64,000 bases of DNA from Novosphingobium olei (GCF_012927405.1 NZ_JABBGM010000002.1:248001-312000), one strand, 5' to 3'. Shown: positions 26,984 through 36,752, counted from the first letter of the stretch. Program-made: numbers and translations. The notes: a model not told the origin generated them from the letters alone.

Positions 26984-27739
26984 GTGACGCGTTACGCCCT
27001 CACGCTCGAATGGGATGGCACGCCTTACATGGGGTTCCAGCGCCAGGCGCACGGGCCGTCGGTGCAGCAGGCGATCGAGGAAGCGGCCGAGACGGTGGTC
27101 GGCCACGCGGTGACGCTGCACGCGGCCGGACGGACCGACACCGGGGTCCATGCGCTGGGGATGCGGGCCCATTTCGACAGCGACAAGACGCTGCCCCCGT
27201 TCCGGCTGTCCGAGGCGCTCAATGCGCGGCTGCGTATGGCGGGACAGGCGGTGGCCGTGCTCGATTGCGTCGAGGTGAGCGAAGACTGGCACGCGCGCTT
27301 TTCGTGCATCAATCGGGCGTACGAATATCGCATAGCCAACCGTCGCGCGCCGCTGACGCTGGAGGCCGGGCGCGCCTGGCGGATCGCGCGCGATCTCGAT
27401 GCGGAAGCGATGCATCGGGCGGCCCAGGCGCTGGTGGGCAAGCATGATTTCACCACGTTCCGTTCGGTGCAGTGCCAGGCGGCAAGCGCGGTCAAGACGC
27501 TCGACCGGCTCGACGTGCGGCGCGAGGGCGATCACGTGATCATCGAGGCGGCGGCGCGCAGCTTCCTGCACCATCAGGTGCGATCGATGGTCGGGTGCCT
27601 CGCGCTGGTCGGTCGCGGCGAATGGCCGGTCGACCGCGTGGCCGAAGCGCTCGCCGCGCGGGACCGTTGCAAACTGGGACTGAATGCTCCACCCGAGGGG
27701 CTCTACTTCGTTAAAGCGAGCTATCCGGGAGAATCGTGA
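26984..27739 (+). CDS. truA: tRNA pseudouridine synthase A
   Basis: TruA (251 residues) makes pseudouridine at positions 38-40 of the tRNA anticodon arm. The start [21 protein letters not shown], the catalytic loop [13 protein letters not shown] (nucleophile Asp52), [13 protein letters not shown] and [13 protein letters not shown] are all family blocks. It starts at GTG 26984 close to the REP hairpin. Its TGA overlaps the ATG of the next gene (TGATG). Confidence 0.96.
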   Translation: MTRYALTLEWDGTPYMGFQRQAHGPSVQQAIEEAAETVVGHAVTLHAAGRTDTGVHALGMRAHFDSDKTLPPFRLSEALNARLRMAGQAVAVLDCVEVSEDWHARFSCINRAYEYRIANRRAPLTLEAGRAWRIARDLDAEAMHRAAQALVGKHDFTTFRSVQCQAASAVKTLDRLDVRREGDHVIIEAAARSFLHHQVRSMVGCLALVGRGEWPVDRVAEALAARDRCKLGLNAPPEGLYFVKASYPGES

Positions 27740-28851
27740 TGCCAGAGACACGTGGTCTGCAACTGCTGTCGACGCTTGAGGAAAACGGCACGCTGACGGT
27801 CGAGATTGTCGAACAGACCTTGCCCGAACCGACCGGTCATGAAGTGCTGATCCGGGTGGAAGCCGCGCCGATCAATCCGTCGGACCTTGGCCTGCTGTTC
27901 GGCCCTGCCGATGTCGAGAACGCGACCTATACCCCGCGCAAGATCGTGGCGAAGATGCCCGAAGGCGGCACCCGCGCGATGAAGGCGCGCTGGGGCATGG
28001 CGATGCCGGTGGGCAACGAAGGCGCAGGCACGGTGATCGCGGCGGGCGATGCGCCCGAAGCGCAGGCCCTGCTGGGCAAGGTGGTGACCTGCATCCCCGG
28101 CGGCATGTATGCGCAGTACCGCATCGCCGATGCGCGCGGCTGCATGGTGCTGAACGACGGGACCAGCGCCGAGGACGGGGCATCGGCTTTCGTCAATCCG
28201 TTGACCGCGCTGAGCTTTGTCGAATGCATGAAGCGTGAAGGCCACACGGGCCTGGTCCACACCGCCGCCGCATCCAACCTTGGCCAGATGCTGGTGCGCA
28301 TCTGCCAGGAAGACAACGTGCCGCTGGTCAACATCGTGCGCAGCCCGGCGCAAGTGGCGATCCTGAAGGAGATCGGCGCAGAACACGTCGTCGACAGCAG
28401 CGCGCCGACCTTCCACGACGACCTTGCCTCGGCGCTTTCGGCCACGGGGGCGACGATGGCCTTCGATGCCACGGGTGGTGGCAAGCTGGTGACGCAGATC
28501 CTTTCGGCGATGGAAAAGGTCGCCAACGCGAATTCCGAATACAGCCGCTATGGTTCGAACAGCCCGAAGCAGGCCTACATCTATGGCCTGCTCGATCTTT
28601 CGCCCACGGTGCTGCAGCTCAACTTCGGGTTCAGCTTCGGGATCAACGGCTTCCTGCTGATGCCCTTCCTGCAGAAGATCGGCGAGCACAATGTCGAGCG
28701 TCTGCGCCAGCGCGTGCGCGACGGGCTGACCACCACGTTCGCCAGCAAGTACAAGGCGAAGGTGAGCCTGGACGAGGTGCTGACGCGCGAGGCGGTGCTC
28801 GACTACAACGCCCGCCGCACCGGCGAGAAGTACCTGATTTTGCCCAACTGA
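27739..28851 (+). CDS. Zinc-binding-dehydrogenase-fold oxidoreductase (MDR family)
   Basis: This 370-residue medium-chain dehydrogenase/reductase-like protein has a GroES-like N-terminal half (TGHEVLIRVEAAPINPSDLG, VGNEGAGTVIAAGD) and a Rossmann half (GLVHTAAASNLGQMLVRICQ, EIGAEHVVDSSAP). The AASNLG replaces the usual GxGxxG and no structural-zinc cysteines are seen, so it is a zinc-free quinone-reductase-like member. The ATG at 27739 overlaps truA; in-frame GTG at 27736 is next to it. The substrate is unknown. Confidence 0.85.
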   Translation: MPETRGLQLLSTLEENGTLTVEIVEQTLPEPTGHEVLIRVEAAPINPSDLGLLFGPADVENATYTPRKIVAKMPEGGTRAMKARWGMAMPVGNEGAGTVIAAGDAPEAQALLGKVVTCIPGGMYAQYRIADARGCMVLNDGTSAEDGASAFVNPLTALSFVECMKREGHTGLVHTAAASNLGQMLVRICQEDNVPLVNIVRSPAQVAILKEIGAEHVVDSSAPTFHDDLASALSATGATMAFDATGGGKLVTQILSAMEKVANANSEYSRYGSNSPKQAYIYGLLDLSPTVLQLNFGFSFGINGFLLMPFLQKIGEHNVERLRQRVRDGLTTTFASKYKAKVSLDEVLTREAVLDYNARRTGEKYLILPN

Positions 28852-28977
28852 GCCCGGCCGGGGGTCGAATCGTATAAGGGATTCGCCGCAGGTGAAGGCA
28901 GCAGGCTCCTAACCGTCAGCGTGTAGTCCGGGTGGTCTCGTACCATCGGAGTTCCGCTGGGGTTGGGAGATCCCTGC

Positions 28978-31392
28978 TTGATTGGCAAGTTACGCGATGC
29001 CCTGCTGCGCCATCCGCTGGCGATGGTCCACCTCATCCGGCATGAGGTGGAGCCGGCGGATCGCGAATGGTTCGAGCGCTCGCGCCTCCACCAGATCGAC
29101 AGCGTGCCGGTGGATGCCTTCGAAGTGGTGCGCGCCGGGCTGATGTTGCTCGTCGCCTCGCCGCGCGATCCGGTGCTGATCTTCGGCCAGATCGCCTGCG
29201 CGGCGCTGCTGATCGGTCTTATCAGGATCACTCGCCATCGGGCCGCAACGGGCGCATCGCCCCGCGTCCTGTTAGGCGCATGGTCGCGCTATCTCTATGT
29301 CCGGGCCGTGGCGATGACGATGATCAACGTCGCCATGCTTCTGGAGGTTTCGCCGGATCGGATGGTGCCGCTGGCCATGCTGATCGGCATCATCGGCACG
29401 CTTGATTTCTACGGCCAGTTCACCCTGCCGGTGCCAGGGGTCATCGCCGGCTGGATCGGCTGTGCGGGCTTTTCCGTCGCCATGGCGCTGCGACCGGAAG
29501 TTTCGGGCTGGCTGGTGCTGATGGTCGGCGCACTGCAGGCGGCGTGGATCCACGTGCAGATGTTCAACCTGAACTACATGTACGCCACGCGGCGGCTGCG
29601 CACGCGCAAGCTGCAGACCGCGCACGAAACGATCCAGCTGCTGCTCAACCAGTACGACGAACATGGCAGCGACTGGCTGGTCGAAACCGATTCCAAGGGG
29701 CACATCGTCCAGCCGTCGGACCGGCTTAGCCGCACGACCGGCATGTGCCCGCGCGAGCTCGAAGGGCGCAAGCTGGTCGACCTGTTCGAACGCGGCGCCG
29801 AGCGCGATGCGCTGCGCCGCGCCGCGCGGCAGATGAAGCCTTTCCGCGACCTGCCGATCACCTTTGCCCATGGCGACGATGTTCGCCACTGGTCGATATC
29901 GGGCTGTCCGATCTATGCCAGCAATGGCGAACATCGCGGCTTTCGCGGTTTCATCCGCGACGTGACCGACCGGCGCGAGGCGGAGAACCGCGTGCGCTAT
30001 CTTGCCCAGCACGACCCGCTGACCGGGCTGGCCAACCGCGCCGAATTCCATGCCCGGCTGGAGCAGTTGATGGAGGACAAGCCGCGCGGGCGGAAAGTTG
30101 CGCTGCTGTTCATCGACCTCGACCACTTCAAGGCGATCAACGACAGCATGGGCCACGATGCGGGTGACCGCGTGCTGGTCGAGACCGGGCGGCGGCTGGT
30201 CGAGATCGCCGGATCGGGCGCGGTCGTGGCGCGGCTGGGCGGTGATGAATTCGCGGTGATCCTGCCGCGTGTCTCTGGCCCCGAGCAGGCGCTCGACACG
30301 GCCGACGCCTTCGTGCGCGGACTGGTCGAGCCGATCGCGATCGAGGGGCGCAAGGTGCAGGCCGGAGCCAGCGTGGGCGTGGCGATCGGCCCGGACCACG
30401 GCAGCGAAGGCGCACAGCTGCTGCGCGCGGCGGACCTCGCGCTCTATGACGCCAAGGCGCATGGGCGGGGCACGGCCTCGCTTTATCACGAAGGCATGCA
30501 GCGCGAGCTGCTGGAGCGGCGCGACCTGGAGGCGGACATGCGCGTCGCCTTTGCCGGCGGGCAGTTTGCGCTGCACTACCAGCCGCTGCACCGGCTCGAC
30601 ACCGATGCCATCGCCGGGTTCGAGGCGCTGCTGCGCTGGCATCATCCCGAGCGCGGCAACGTGCCGCCCGATGTGTTCATCCCGATCGCCGAGCAAAGCG
30701 GGCTGATCGTGCAGATCGGCGAATGGGTGCTGCGCGAGGCGCTGGCCGAAGCCGCGACCTGGCCGAAGGACCTGACCGTGGCGGTCAACGTATCGGCGGC
30801 GCAGCTGCGGGGCGGGGAACTGTTGCGGCAGGTGGTCTCGGCGCTTTCGACCACCGGCTTCGATCCGCGGCGGCTGGAGCTGGAGATCACCGAGACGATG
30901 CTGATGGAGGACAGCGAGGCGCAGCTGCGGCTGCTGCATCGCCTGCGCGCGCTGGGCGTGCGCATCGCACTCGACGATTTCGGCACGGGCTATTCCTCGC
31001 TCAACTACTTGCGCGCATTCCCGTTCGACAAGATCAAGATCGACCGCTGCTTCGTCACCGATCTTGCCCGCAACGACGAGAGCGGCGCCATCGTCGAGGC
31101 GGTGCTGGAGCTGGCCGCCAAGCTCAACATGCAGACTATCGCCGAAGGGGTGGAGGATACCGAACAGCTTGCCCGCCTGCGCGAACGCGGCTGCGAGCAG
31201 GTGCAGGGCTATCTGTTCAGCAGGGCGCTGCCGGCAAGCGACCTGCCGATCGAAAAGATATCGCGCAAGACGAGCGTGCCGTTGCCGGCCGTCGCGACGA
31301 TCGTGGGCGAACCCCAGGGACTGCGGGCTTCGCCTGCGGTGCGGCTGGTGACCGAAGGGACTTCGGCGCTGAAGGTCGATTGCGGGAATTAG
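28978..31392 (+). CDS. Membrane-bound PAS-GGDEF-EAL cyclic-di-GMP protein
   Basis: A protein of about 804 residues. Five or so membrane helices lie in the first 200 residues (for example PVLIFGQIACAALLIGLIRI), then a PAS domain (about 228-335, WLVETDSKGHIVQPSDRLSR), a GGDEF domain with an intact GGDEF motif (421-425) and an EAL domain with EALLRW (549-554), ITETMLMEDSEAQ and DDFGTGYSSL. Both catalytic motifs are intact, so synthesis or hydrolysis of c-di-GMP are possible. The start is uncertain; TTG at 28978 follows GGGAG at good spacing, while TTG at 28963 is also in frame. Confidence 0.92.
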   Translation: MIGKLRDALLRHPLAMVHLIRHEVEPADREWFERSRLHQIDSVPVDAFEVVRAGLMLLVASPRDPVLIFGQIACAALLIGLIRITRHRAATGASPRVLLGAWSRYLYVRAVAMTMINVAMLLEVSPDRMVPLAMLIGIIGTLDFYGQFTLPVPGVIAGWIGCAGFSVAMALRPEVSGWLVLMVGALQAAWIHVQMFNLNYMYATRRLRTRKLQTAHETIQLLLNQYDEHGSDWLVETDSKGHIVQPSDRLSRTTGMCPRELEGRKLVDLFERGAERDALRRAARQMKPFRDLPITFAHGDDVRHWSISGCPIYASNGEHRGFRGFIRDVTDRREAENRVRYLAQHDPLTGLANRAEFHARLEQLMEDKPRGRKVALLFIDLDHFKAINDSMGHDAGDRVLVETGRRLVEIAGSGAVVARLGGDEFAVILPRVSGPEQALDTADAFVRGLVEPIAIEGRKVQAGASVGVAIGPDHGSEGAQLLRAADLALYDAKAHGRGTASLYHEGMQRELLERRDLEADMRVAFAGGQFALHYQPLHRLDTDAIAGFEALLRWHHPERGNVPPDVFIPIAEQSGLIVQIGEWVLREALAEAATWPKDLTVAVNVSAAQLRGGELLRQVVSALSTTGFDPRRLELEITETMLMEDSEAQLRLLHRLRALGVRIALDDFGTGYSSLNYLRAFPFDKIKIDRCFVTDLARNDESGAIVEAVLELAAKLNMQTIAEGVEDTEQLARLRERGCEQVQGYLFSRALPASDLPIEKISRKTSVPLPAVATIVGEPQGLRASPAVRLVTEGTSALKVDCGN

Positions 31393-31425
31393 CCCGGCCG
31401 CCTGGGGCGACCGGGACAATCAGGA

Positions 31426-32406
31426 TCAAGCCTTGGCGACGACGCTTTCGGGCAGGTCCTTGCCGAACACGCGCTGGTAGTATTCGGCCACCAGGACGCG
31501 CTCGGTCTCGTCGCACTTGTTGAGGAACGACAGGCGGAAGGCAAAGCCCGCGTCGTTGAAGATCTGCGTGTTCTGCGCCCAGCTGATCACGGTGCGCGGG
31601 CTCATCACGGTGGACACGTCGCCCCCGATGAAGCCCTTGCGGGTGAGGTCTGCCACGCGGACCATGTTCGCGATCAGCGCCGGGTCCATGTTCGGGACCT
31701 TGCCGGTGACGACCGAGATTTCCGTCTCCGCCGGCAGGTAGTTGAGCGCGACGACGAGGTTCCAGCGGTCCATCTGCCCCTGGTTGATCGCCTGCGTGCC
31801 GTGGTAGAGCCCGCTGGTATCGCCGAGGCCCACCGTGTTGGCGGTGGCGAACAGGCGGAAGAACTTGTTCGGCCGGATCACGCGGTTCTGGTCGAGCAGC
31901 GTAAGCTTGCCTTCGGTTTCGAGCACGCGCTGGATCACGAACATCACGTCCGGGCGGCCCGCGTCGTATTCGTCGAACACCAGCGCGGTGGGCGTCTGCA
32001 GCGCCCAGGGCAGCAAGCCTTCGCGGAATTCGGTGACCTGCAGCCCATCGCGCAGCACGATGGCATCGCGCCCGATCAGGTCGATGCGGCTGATGTGCGC
32101 ATCGAGGTTGATGCGGATGCACGGCCAGTTGAGGCGCGCGGCAACCTGTTCGATGTGAGTCGACTTGCCCGTGCCGTGATAGCCCTGGACCATCACGCGG
32201 CGGTTGTAGGCAAAGCCGGCGAGGATCGCGAGCGTGGTGTCCGGATCGAATACGTAGCTTTCGTCGCGATCGGGCACGCGCTCGTCTGCGGCGGAAAACG
32301 CCGGGACCTTCATGTCGATGTCGATGCCGAAGGTTTCGCGGACATCGATTTCGGTGTCGGGCGCGGCGATCAGCGTCGTCGCGTGGTTGGTCGGAATCTC
32401 GCTCAT
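31426..32406 (-). CDS. cobS: Cobaltochelatase subunit CobS / MoxR-like AAA+ ATPase
   Basis: This 326-residue AAA+ protein has Walker [10 protein letters not shown], Walker [11 protein letters not shown] and sensor [19 protein letters not shown], with the CobS-specific N-terminus [18 protein letters not shown]. CobS pairs with CobT to drive cobalt insertion by CobN in aerobic B12 synthesis. No cobT or cobN lies in the window, and many alphaproteobacteria keep CobS/CobT without other cob genes nearby, so the real role may differ. It is convergent with the GGDEF/EAL gene and divergent from a GST gene. Confidence 0.9.
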   Translation of the reverse strand: MSEIPTNHATTLIAAPDTEIDVRETFGIDIDMKVPAFSAADERVPDRDESYVFDPDTTLAILAGFAYNRRVMVQGYHGTGKSTHIEQVAARLNWPCIRINLDAHISRIDLIGRDAIVLRDGLQVTEFREGLLPWALQTPTALVFDEYDAGRPDVMFVIQRVLETEGKLTLLDQNRVIRPNKFFRLFATANTVGLGDTSGLYHGTQAINQGQMDRWNLVVALNYLPAETEISVVTGKVPNMDPALIANMVRVADLTRKGFIGGDVSTVMSPRTVISWAQNTQIFNDAGFAFRLSFLNKCDETERVLVAEYYQRVFGKDLPESVVAKA

Positions 32407-32483
32407 CGCCTGTTCGCCTATACGGGGCGGGCAAGGCCTGCAATAATCTTTGGGAGAGGTTTGGGTCCGAGAGGGAGATTTTC

Positions 32484-33140
32484 ATGAAGCTTTACGGCGC
32501 GATGATTTCGCCATTCGTCCGCAAGGTTGCGGTTGTCGCTACGGAAAAGGGCATTTCCTGGGAACTGGCGCGCGGCGGGCCGGGCGTGCCCGACCCCGAC
32601 TTCCTTGCCGCCAGCCCCTTGGGGAAGATCCCCGCGATCGATGACGACGGGTTCACGCTGGCCGATTCGTCTGCAATCGCAACCTATCTCGATGCCAAAT
32701 ATCCCGAGCCACGGCTGATCCCCGAAGACCCGCGAGGCCGCGGCCGGGCGATGTTCTACGACGAGTTCGCCGATACCGTGCTGGGCGCTGCGGGTCTCAA
32801 GATCCTGTTCAACCGGCTGGTCGGCCCCAAGCTGCTGAAGGTCGGCGGCGACGAGGCGCTGGCGTTGCAGGGCGAGGCGGAGCTGCCGCGCTGGACCAAC
32901 TGGTTCGAAAGCGTGGTGCCGGAGACGGGTTGGTTGCTGGGCGACACCTTCACCATCGCCGACATCTCGGTCGCGTCGCTGTTCCGCACGCTTGCCTATA
33001 TCCGGCACGGCGTGGATGCCGAGGCGCGGCCGAAGACGGCGGCGTGGTTCGGACGCGTTGCGGCGCGCCCCGCCTGGGCCAAGGTCGCGGAAATGGAGGA
33101 TGCCGTCGCCCAACGGATCATGGCGCTGGCGGACGCCTGA
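32484..33140 (+). CDS. Glutathione S-transferase family protein (first of three)
   Basis: This 218-residue GST has an N-terminal thioredoxin-like domain (MKLYGAMISPFVRKVAVVA, cis-Pro stretch GKIPAIDDDGFTLADSSAIA) and an all-helical C-terminal domain (TIADISVASLFRTL). Ser9 in SPFVRK may be the thiol-stabilising residue. It leads a plus-strand group of detoxification-type genes that continues to 36752, but a 180-base gap separates it from the next gene. The substrate is unknown. Confidence 0.9.
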   Translation: MKLYGAMISPFVRKVAVVATEKGISWELARGGPGVPDPDFLAASPLGKIPAIDDDGFTLADSSAIATYLDAKYPEPRLIPEDPRGRGRAMFYDEFADTVLGAAGLKILFNRLVGPKLLKVGGDEALALQGEAELPRWTNWFESVVPETGWLLGDTFTIADISVASLFRTLAYIRHGVDAEARPKTAAWFGRVAARPAWAKVAEMEDAVAQRIMALADA

Positions 33141-33321
33141 GCACGGCAAGCTCGGAGTGGGGTGCAGAGCGGGGCGCGCAGGCGGCCCCGCCAGCCTCTC
33201 GCTTAGACGCAAGCTTGCCCGTTCCAGTCGATCTGTCCGGTAGGATGAACGGGCGGTCCCGAATCGGCTGTGGCGCGATGTGGCGCCGCTGGGCTGCCGG
33301 CGAAGCGGAGGAGTGCGCATC

Positions 33322-33699
33322 ATGACGTGGATCGATGGTTACGTGATCCCCGTGCTCGAAGCGCGCCGGGCAGATTATGCCCGCATGGCCCGAACGGCCG
33401 CCCACGTGTTCATCAAGCATGGGGCCTTGCACGTTCTGGAAAGCTGGAGCGCTGACCTGCCGGCTGGAGAGGTGACCGACTTTCGCCGCGCGGTGGCGGC
33501 CGAAGAGGGTGAAGGCGTGGTCTTTTCGATGATCGTCTGGCCTGACCGGGCCACGCGCGATGCCGGACACAAGGCGGTGTTCGAGGACCCGCGCATGGCC
33601 GAGGCGATCGACATGAGCGTGTTCAATTCAAAGCGCATGATCATCGGAGGGTTCGAGGAGATCCTGTCGATGCGCGCATCCGGGGGAGAAGGGGCATGA
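33322..33699 (+). CDS. DUF1428 family protein
   Basis: This 125-residue protein of the DUF1428 group has a dimeric alpha-beta barrel-like fold. Its blocks are WIDGYVIPVLEARRADYARM, HGALHVLESWSADLP and VFEDPRMAEAIDMSVFNSKR followed by MIIGGFEEIL, all typical. The family is often encoded beside VOC and PhnB-like proteins, as here, but has no proven activity. GGAGGAG lies 10 bases before the ATG at 33322. The stop overlaps the next start (ATGA). Confidence 0.88.
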   Translation: MTWIDGYVIPVLEARRADYARMARTAAHVFIKHGALHVLESWSADLPAGEVTDFRRAVAAEEGEGVVFSMIVWPDRATRDAGHKAVFEDPRMAEAIDMSVFNSKRMIIGGFEEILSMRASGGEGA

Positions 33700-34487
33700 G
33701 CAGGCAGGTACCGTTCGTCTGGTACGAACTGATGACGACCGATGCGGCTGGCGCAGCAGCGTTCTATGGCAAGGTGGTTGGCTGGACGGTGTCCGAGCCC
33801 GAACCGGGATCGCCGATGGATTATCGCATGATCCTGCGCGATGACGGCGCGCCCACCGGCGGACTGCTGGCGCTGACGGCGGAAATGCAGGCCGGCGGTG
33901 CCCGCCCGGCCTGGGTGCCCTATCTTGGAACGAGCGACTTCGATGCGACGCTGGCGGCGATCGAGAGCGACGGCGCCACCGTGCTGATGCCGCGCACCGA
34001 CATTGCCGAGGGCAGCTTTGCGATGGTGACCGACCCGCAAGGCGCGCCGTTCTACCTGATGCAGCCCCGGCCACCCGAAGCCAGTCCCGACGCACAGAGC
34101 CACGTGTGGGATCGCGCCAAGGCGCAGCACGCGCGCTGGAACGAGCTGGCGACGAGCGACCCCGCCGCGGCCAAGGTCTTCTACGCGAAGCACTTCGGCT
34201 TCGAGTTCAACAACAGCATGCCGATGGGGGCGGCGGGCGAGTACAGCTTCATCGATTTCGACGGGCAGGGTCTCGGCGCGGTGATGCCGATCATGGACCC
34301 GGGCCGACCGCCGTCGTGGCTTGTCTATTTCGGGGTTCCCTCGGCCACGGCAGCGAAGGACGCGATCGAGGATGCTGGCGGCTTCGTGATGATGGGGCCG
34401 CACGAGGTGCCGGGCGGCGACTGGATCGTCGTCGCGACCGATCCGCAGGGCGCGGCCTTCGGCGTCGTCGGACCGCAGGGAGACTGA
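33696..34487 (+). CDS. Two-domain VOC family protein
   Basis: This 263-residue protein carries two VOC domains in tandem. The first starts VPFVWYELMTTDAAGAAAFYG and ends FAMVTDPQGAPFYLMQP; the second starts HARWNELATSDPAAAKVFYA and ends DWIVVATDPQGAAFGVV. The tandem form resembles CFP-30B/hydroxylase-type VOC proteins found in actinobacteria and alphaproteobacteria. The ligand is unknown. It overlaps the DUF1428 gene and is followed one base later by a GST gene, so the genes are probably in one operon. Confidence 0.9.
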   Translation: MSRQVPFVWYELMTTDAAGAAAFYGKVVGWTVSEPEPGSPMDYRMILRDDGAPTGGLLALTAEMQAGGARPAWVPYLGTSDFDATLAAIESDGATVLMPRTDIAEGSFAMVTDPQGAPFYLMQPRPPEASPDAQSHVWDRAKAQHARWNELATSDPAAAKVFYAKHFGFEFNNSMPMGAAGEYSFIDFDGQGLGAVMPIMDPGRPPSWLVYFGVPSATAAKDAIEDAGGFVMMGPHEVPGGDWIVVATDPQGAAFGVVGPQGD

Positions 34488-34488
34488 C

Positions 34489-35115
34489 GTGGCGAGCTTT
34501 ACCTTCTTCACCAACCCGATGTCGCGCGGCCAGATCGCGCGCTGGGCGCTGCACGAGGCGGGCGTCGACTACGAAACCGTACTGGTCGACTGGCAGGCAA
34601 AGCCCGAGGCGCTGCTTTCCGCCAACCCGATGGGCAAGGTGCCGACCATCGTCCACCATGCCGAGGACGGGGACCACGTGGTCAGCGAGGCAGCGGCGAT
34701 CTGTCTCTACCTCGCCGAAGTCTCGCCGTTCGAGGCGCTGACCCCGCGCGATGCCGAGCGCGCCGCCTACTTGCGCTGGACCTTCTTTGCGGCGGGGCCG
34801 GTGGAGCAGGCCATCACCGCGCGCAGCCTGGGCTTCGAGCCCAAGGCGCAGCAGCAGGCCATGGCCGGCTTCGGCAGCTACGAGCGCGCGGTCGACACGC
34901 TCGCCGGGCATTTCGCGCTGAACGACTATGTCTGCGGCGACCGCTTCACCATGGCCGACGTCTATGTCGGCAGCCAGGTGGACTGGGGACTGATGTTCAA
35001 GTCCCTGCCCGAACGTCCTGAATTCCTTGCCTATGCCGAGCGGTTGCGGGCGAGGCCTGCCTACCAGGAGGCCAAGGCGGTTGACGCCGACCTGATCGCG
35101 CAGGCGCAGTCATGA
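34489..35115 (+). CDS. Glutathione S-transferase family protein (second of three)
   Basis: A 208-residue GST with GTG start. The thioredoxin-like domain has FTFFTNPMSRGQIARWALHE (Ser12 a candidate catalytic serine) and GKVPTIVHH; the helical domain has DRFTMADVYVGSQVDWGLMF. The SRG...RWALHE pattern resembles beta-class and related GSTs. It overlaps the following PhnB-like gene as ATGA. Confidence 0.9.
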   Translation: MASFTFFTNPMSRGQIARWALHEAGVDYETVLVDWQAKPEALLSANPMGKVPTIVHHAEDGDHVVSEAAAICLYLAEVSPFEALTPRDAERAAYLRWTFFAAGPVEQAITARSLGFEPKAQQQAMAGFGSYERAVDTLAGHFALNDYVCGDRFTMADVYVGSQVDWGLMFKSLPERPEFLAYAERLRARPAYQEAKAVDADLIAQAQS

Positions 35116-35594
35116 GCGCCGCCCCGGTAACGCTGTGCCTGTGGTACGAGAGCGATGCGCTCGACGCCGCGACATTCTACGCCCAGACCTTTCCGGACAG
35201 CGCGGTCATCGCGGTGCACGGCGCGCCGTCGGACTATCCCGACGGGCGCGAAGGCAGTGTGCTGACGGTCGATTTCACCGTGCTCGGCCTGCCGTGCATG
35301 GGGCTGAACGGCGGTCCGGCGTTCAAGCACAGCGAGGCATTCTCGTTCCAGGTGGCGACCGACACGCAGGAAGAGACCGACCGCTACTGGAACGCCATCG
35401 TCGGCAACGGTGGGCAAGAATCCGCCTGCGGCTGGTGCAAGGACAAGTGGGGCCTTTCGTGGCAGATCACCCCGCGCGCGCTGACCGACGGCATGGCCGA
35501 TCCCGATCCCGCCGTTCGCAAGCGCGTGTTCGAGGCGATGATGACAATGGGCAAGATCGACATCGCGGCGATCGAAGCGGCGCGAAAGGGGTGA
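35112..35594 (+). CDS. PhnB-like VOC family protein
   Basis: This 160-residue protein of the PhnB/3-demethylubiquinone methyltransferase-like VOC group has TLCLWYESDALDAATFYAQT, VDFTVLGLPCMGLNGGPAFK, SFQVATDTQEETDRYWNAIV and CGWCKDKWGLSWQITPRAL. Despite the historical methyltransferase name these proteins lack a methyltransferase fold; the reaction is unknown. GTGA overlap with the following GST gene. Confidence 0.9.
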   Translation: MSAAPVTLCLWYESDALDAATFYAQTFPDSAVIAVHGAPSDYPDGREGSVLTVDFTVLGLPCMGLNGGPAFKHSEAFSFQVATDTQEETDRYWNAIVGNGGQESACGWCKDKWGLSWQITPRALTDGMADPDPAVRKRVFEAMMTMGKIDIAAIEAARKG

Positions 35595-36274
35595 CCGGCG
35601 TGCTGCGGCTGCACGGCCACCCGTTCTCCTCATACTGCTGGAAGGCGCTGATCGCGCTCTACGCCAACGACACGCCGTTCGAGTTCGTGCAGACGTCGGG
35701 CGAGCTTCCCCTGAGCGCGCAGTTTCCGGGCAAGGTCCACCCCGGCGGACACATTCCCGTGCTGGAAGACGGGGCGCAGGTGATCGTCGAGGCGACGTCG
35801 ATCATCGAGCATCTGGCCGTCCACCATCCCGGCCCGGCGCCGTTGATCCCGACCGATCCGGCCGAGGCGGTGGTGGCGCGCATGCTCGACCGGGTGTTCG
35901 ACAACTATGTCATGGGCAACATGCAGCGCGTGGTCGCGGCGCATCTTGCCAGCCGCGATGCGCCCGAGCTTGGGCTGCGCAGCGAACCCGACGCCGCCGA
36001 GATCGCGGCGGCCAAGGCGCGGCTGCGGCAGGCCTATGGCTGGCTCGAAAGCTGGCTGGGGCAGAACCGCCTGCCGCCGCATGTGAGCCTTGTCACCTGC
36101 GCGGCGGCGCCGAGCCTGTTCTACGCTGACTGGATCGAGCCGATCGGTGAAGATCAGCCGCGCTTGCGGGCCTTGCGCGCCGAATTGCTCGCGTTGCCGC
36201 CAGTGGCGCGCTGCGTTGACGACGCGCGCCCGTTTCGCGCGTTTTTCCCGTTGGGCGCGCCGGACCGGGATTGA
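35591..36274 (+). CDS. Glutathione S-transferase family protein (third of three)
   Basis: A GST of about 227 residues: LRLHGHPFSSYCWKALIALY (Ser/Cys near residues 13-16 as candidate catalytic residues), GGHIPVLEDG and VEATSIIEHLA in the first domain, and a helical second domain to the end. GTG at 35591 overlaps the PhnB-like stop; a second GTG at 35600 has a better-spaced GAAAGGGG, so the start is uncertain by three codons. The GST is the penultimate gene of the cassette. Confidence 0.88.
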   Translation: MTGVLRLHGHPFSSYCWKALIALYANDTPFEFVQTSGELPLSAQFPGKVHPGGHIPVLEDGAQVIVEATSIIEHLAVHHPGPAPLIPTDPAEAVVARMLDRVFDNYVMGNMQRVVAAHLASRDAPELGLRSEPDAAEIAAAKARLRQAYGWLESWLGQNRLPPHVSLVTCAAAPSLFYADWIEPIGEDQPRLRALRAELLALPPVARCVDDARPFRAFFPLGAPDRD

Positions 36275-36302
36275 GACGCCGCGATTGAAGAGAGGAATTG
36301 CC

Positions 36303-36752
36303 ATGCACGAACTGTCGATCAGCCGCTTCATTGCCGCTTCGCCCGCCAAGGTGTGGGATGTGATGACCAACCGGCAGGGCGAATGGTGGTGCCCCAAGCC
36401 CTGGCGCGCCGAAGTCGTGGTGCAGGAACGGCGCGCGGGCGGCCGCGCTTCGCTGACGATGTATGGCCCGGACGGCGAAGTGGTGCCCAACGAAGGCATC
36501 TACCTCGCCTGGGACGAAGGGCGTCGCTTCGTGACAACAGACGCGGTGACGGCGGATTTCGTGCCTGCGGGGCCGTTCATGATCGGCATCTGGGAAGTCG
36601 TGCCCGAAGGCGATGGCGCGCGCTATGTCGCGAGCGCGCGGCACTGGACGCAGGAAGCGATGGAGCAGCACGCCGCGATGGGCTTCGTCGACGGCTGGGG
36701 TGCCTGCGCCGATCAGCTGCAGGCGCTGTGCGAGAACGAGAGCGAGAGCTAG
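36303..36752 (+). CDS. SRPBCC (AHSA1-type START-like) domain protein
   Basis: This 149-residue protein has the helix-grip fold that binds hydrophobic ligands: LSISRFIAASPAKVWDVMTN at the start, GGRASLTMYGPDGEVVPNEG, FMIGIWEVVPEGDGARYVAS and MEQHAAMGFVDGWGACADQL at the end. Activator-of-Hsp90-like domains of this kind are often found with GST and VOC genes. AGAGAGGA precedes the ATG at 36303. The stop lies in an AGAGCT hexamer array, and two more in-frame TAG codons follow it. Confidence 0.9.
   Translation: MHELSISRFIAASPAKVWDVMTNRQGEWWCPKPWRAEVVVQERRAGGRASLTMYGPDGEVVPNEGIYLAWDEGRRFVTTDAVTADFVPAGPFMIGIWEVVPEGDGARYVASARHWTQEAMEQHAAMGFVDGWGACADQLQALCENESES

Noticed and set aside
28852..28977. 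Possible riboswitch (c-di-GMP type) before the GGDEF/EAL gene
   Set aside because: I see no conserved GEMM core or paired stems, only a short GCCCGGCCGGG palindrome after the previous stop.
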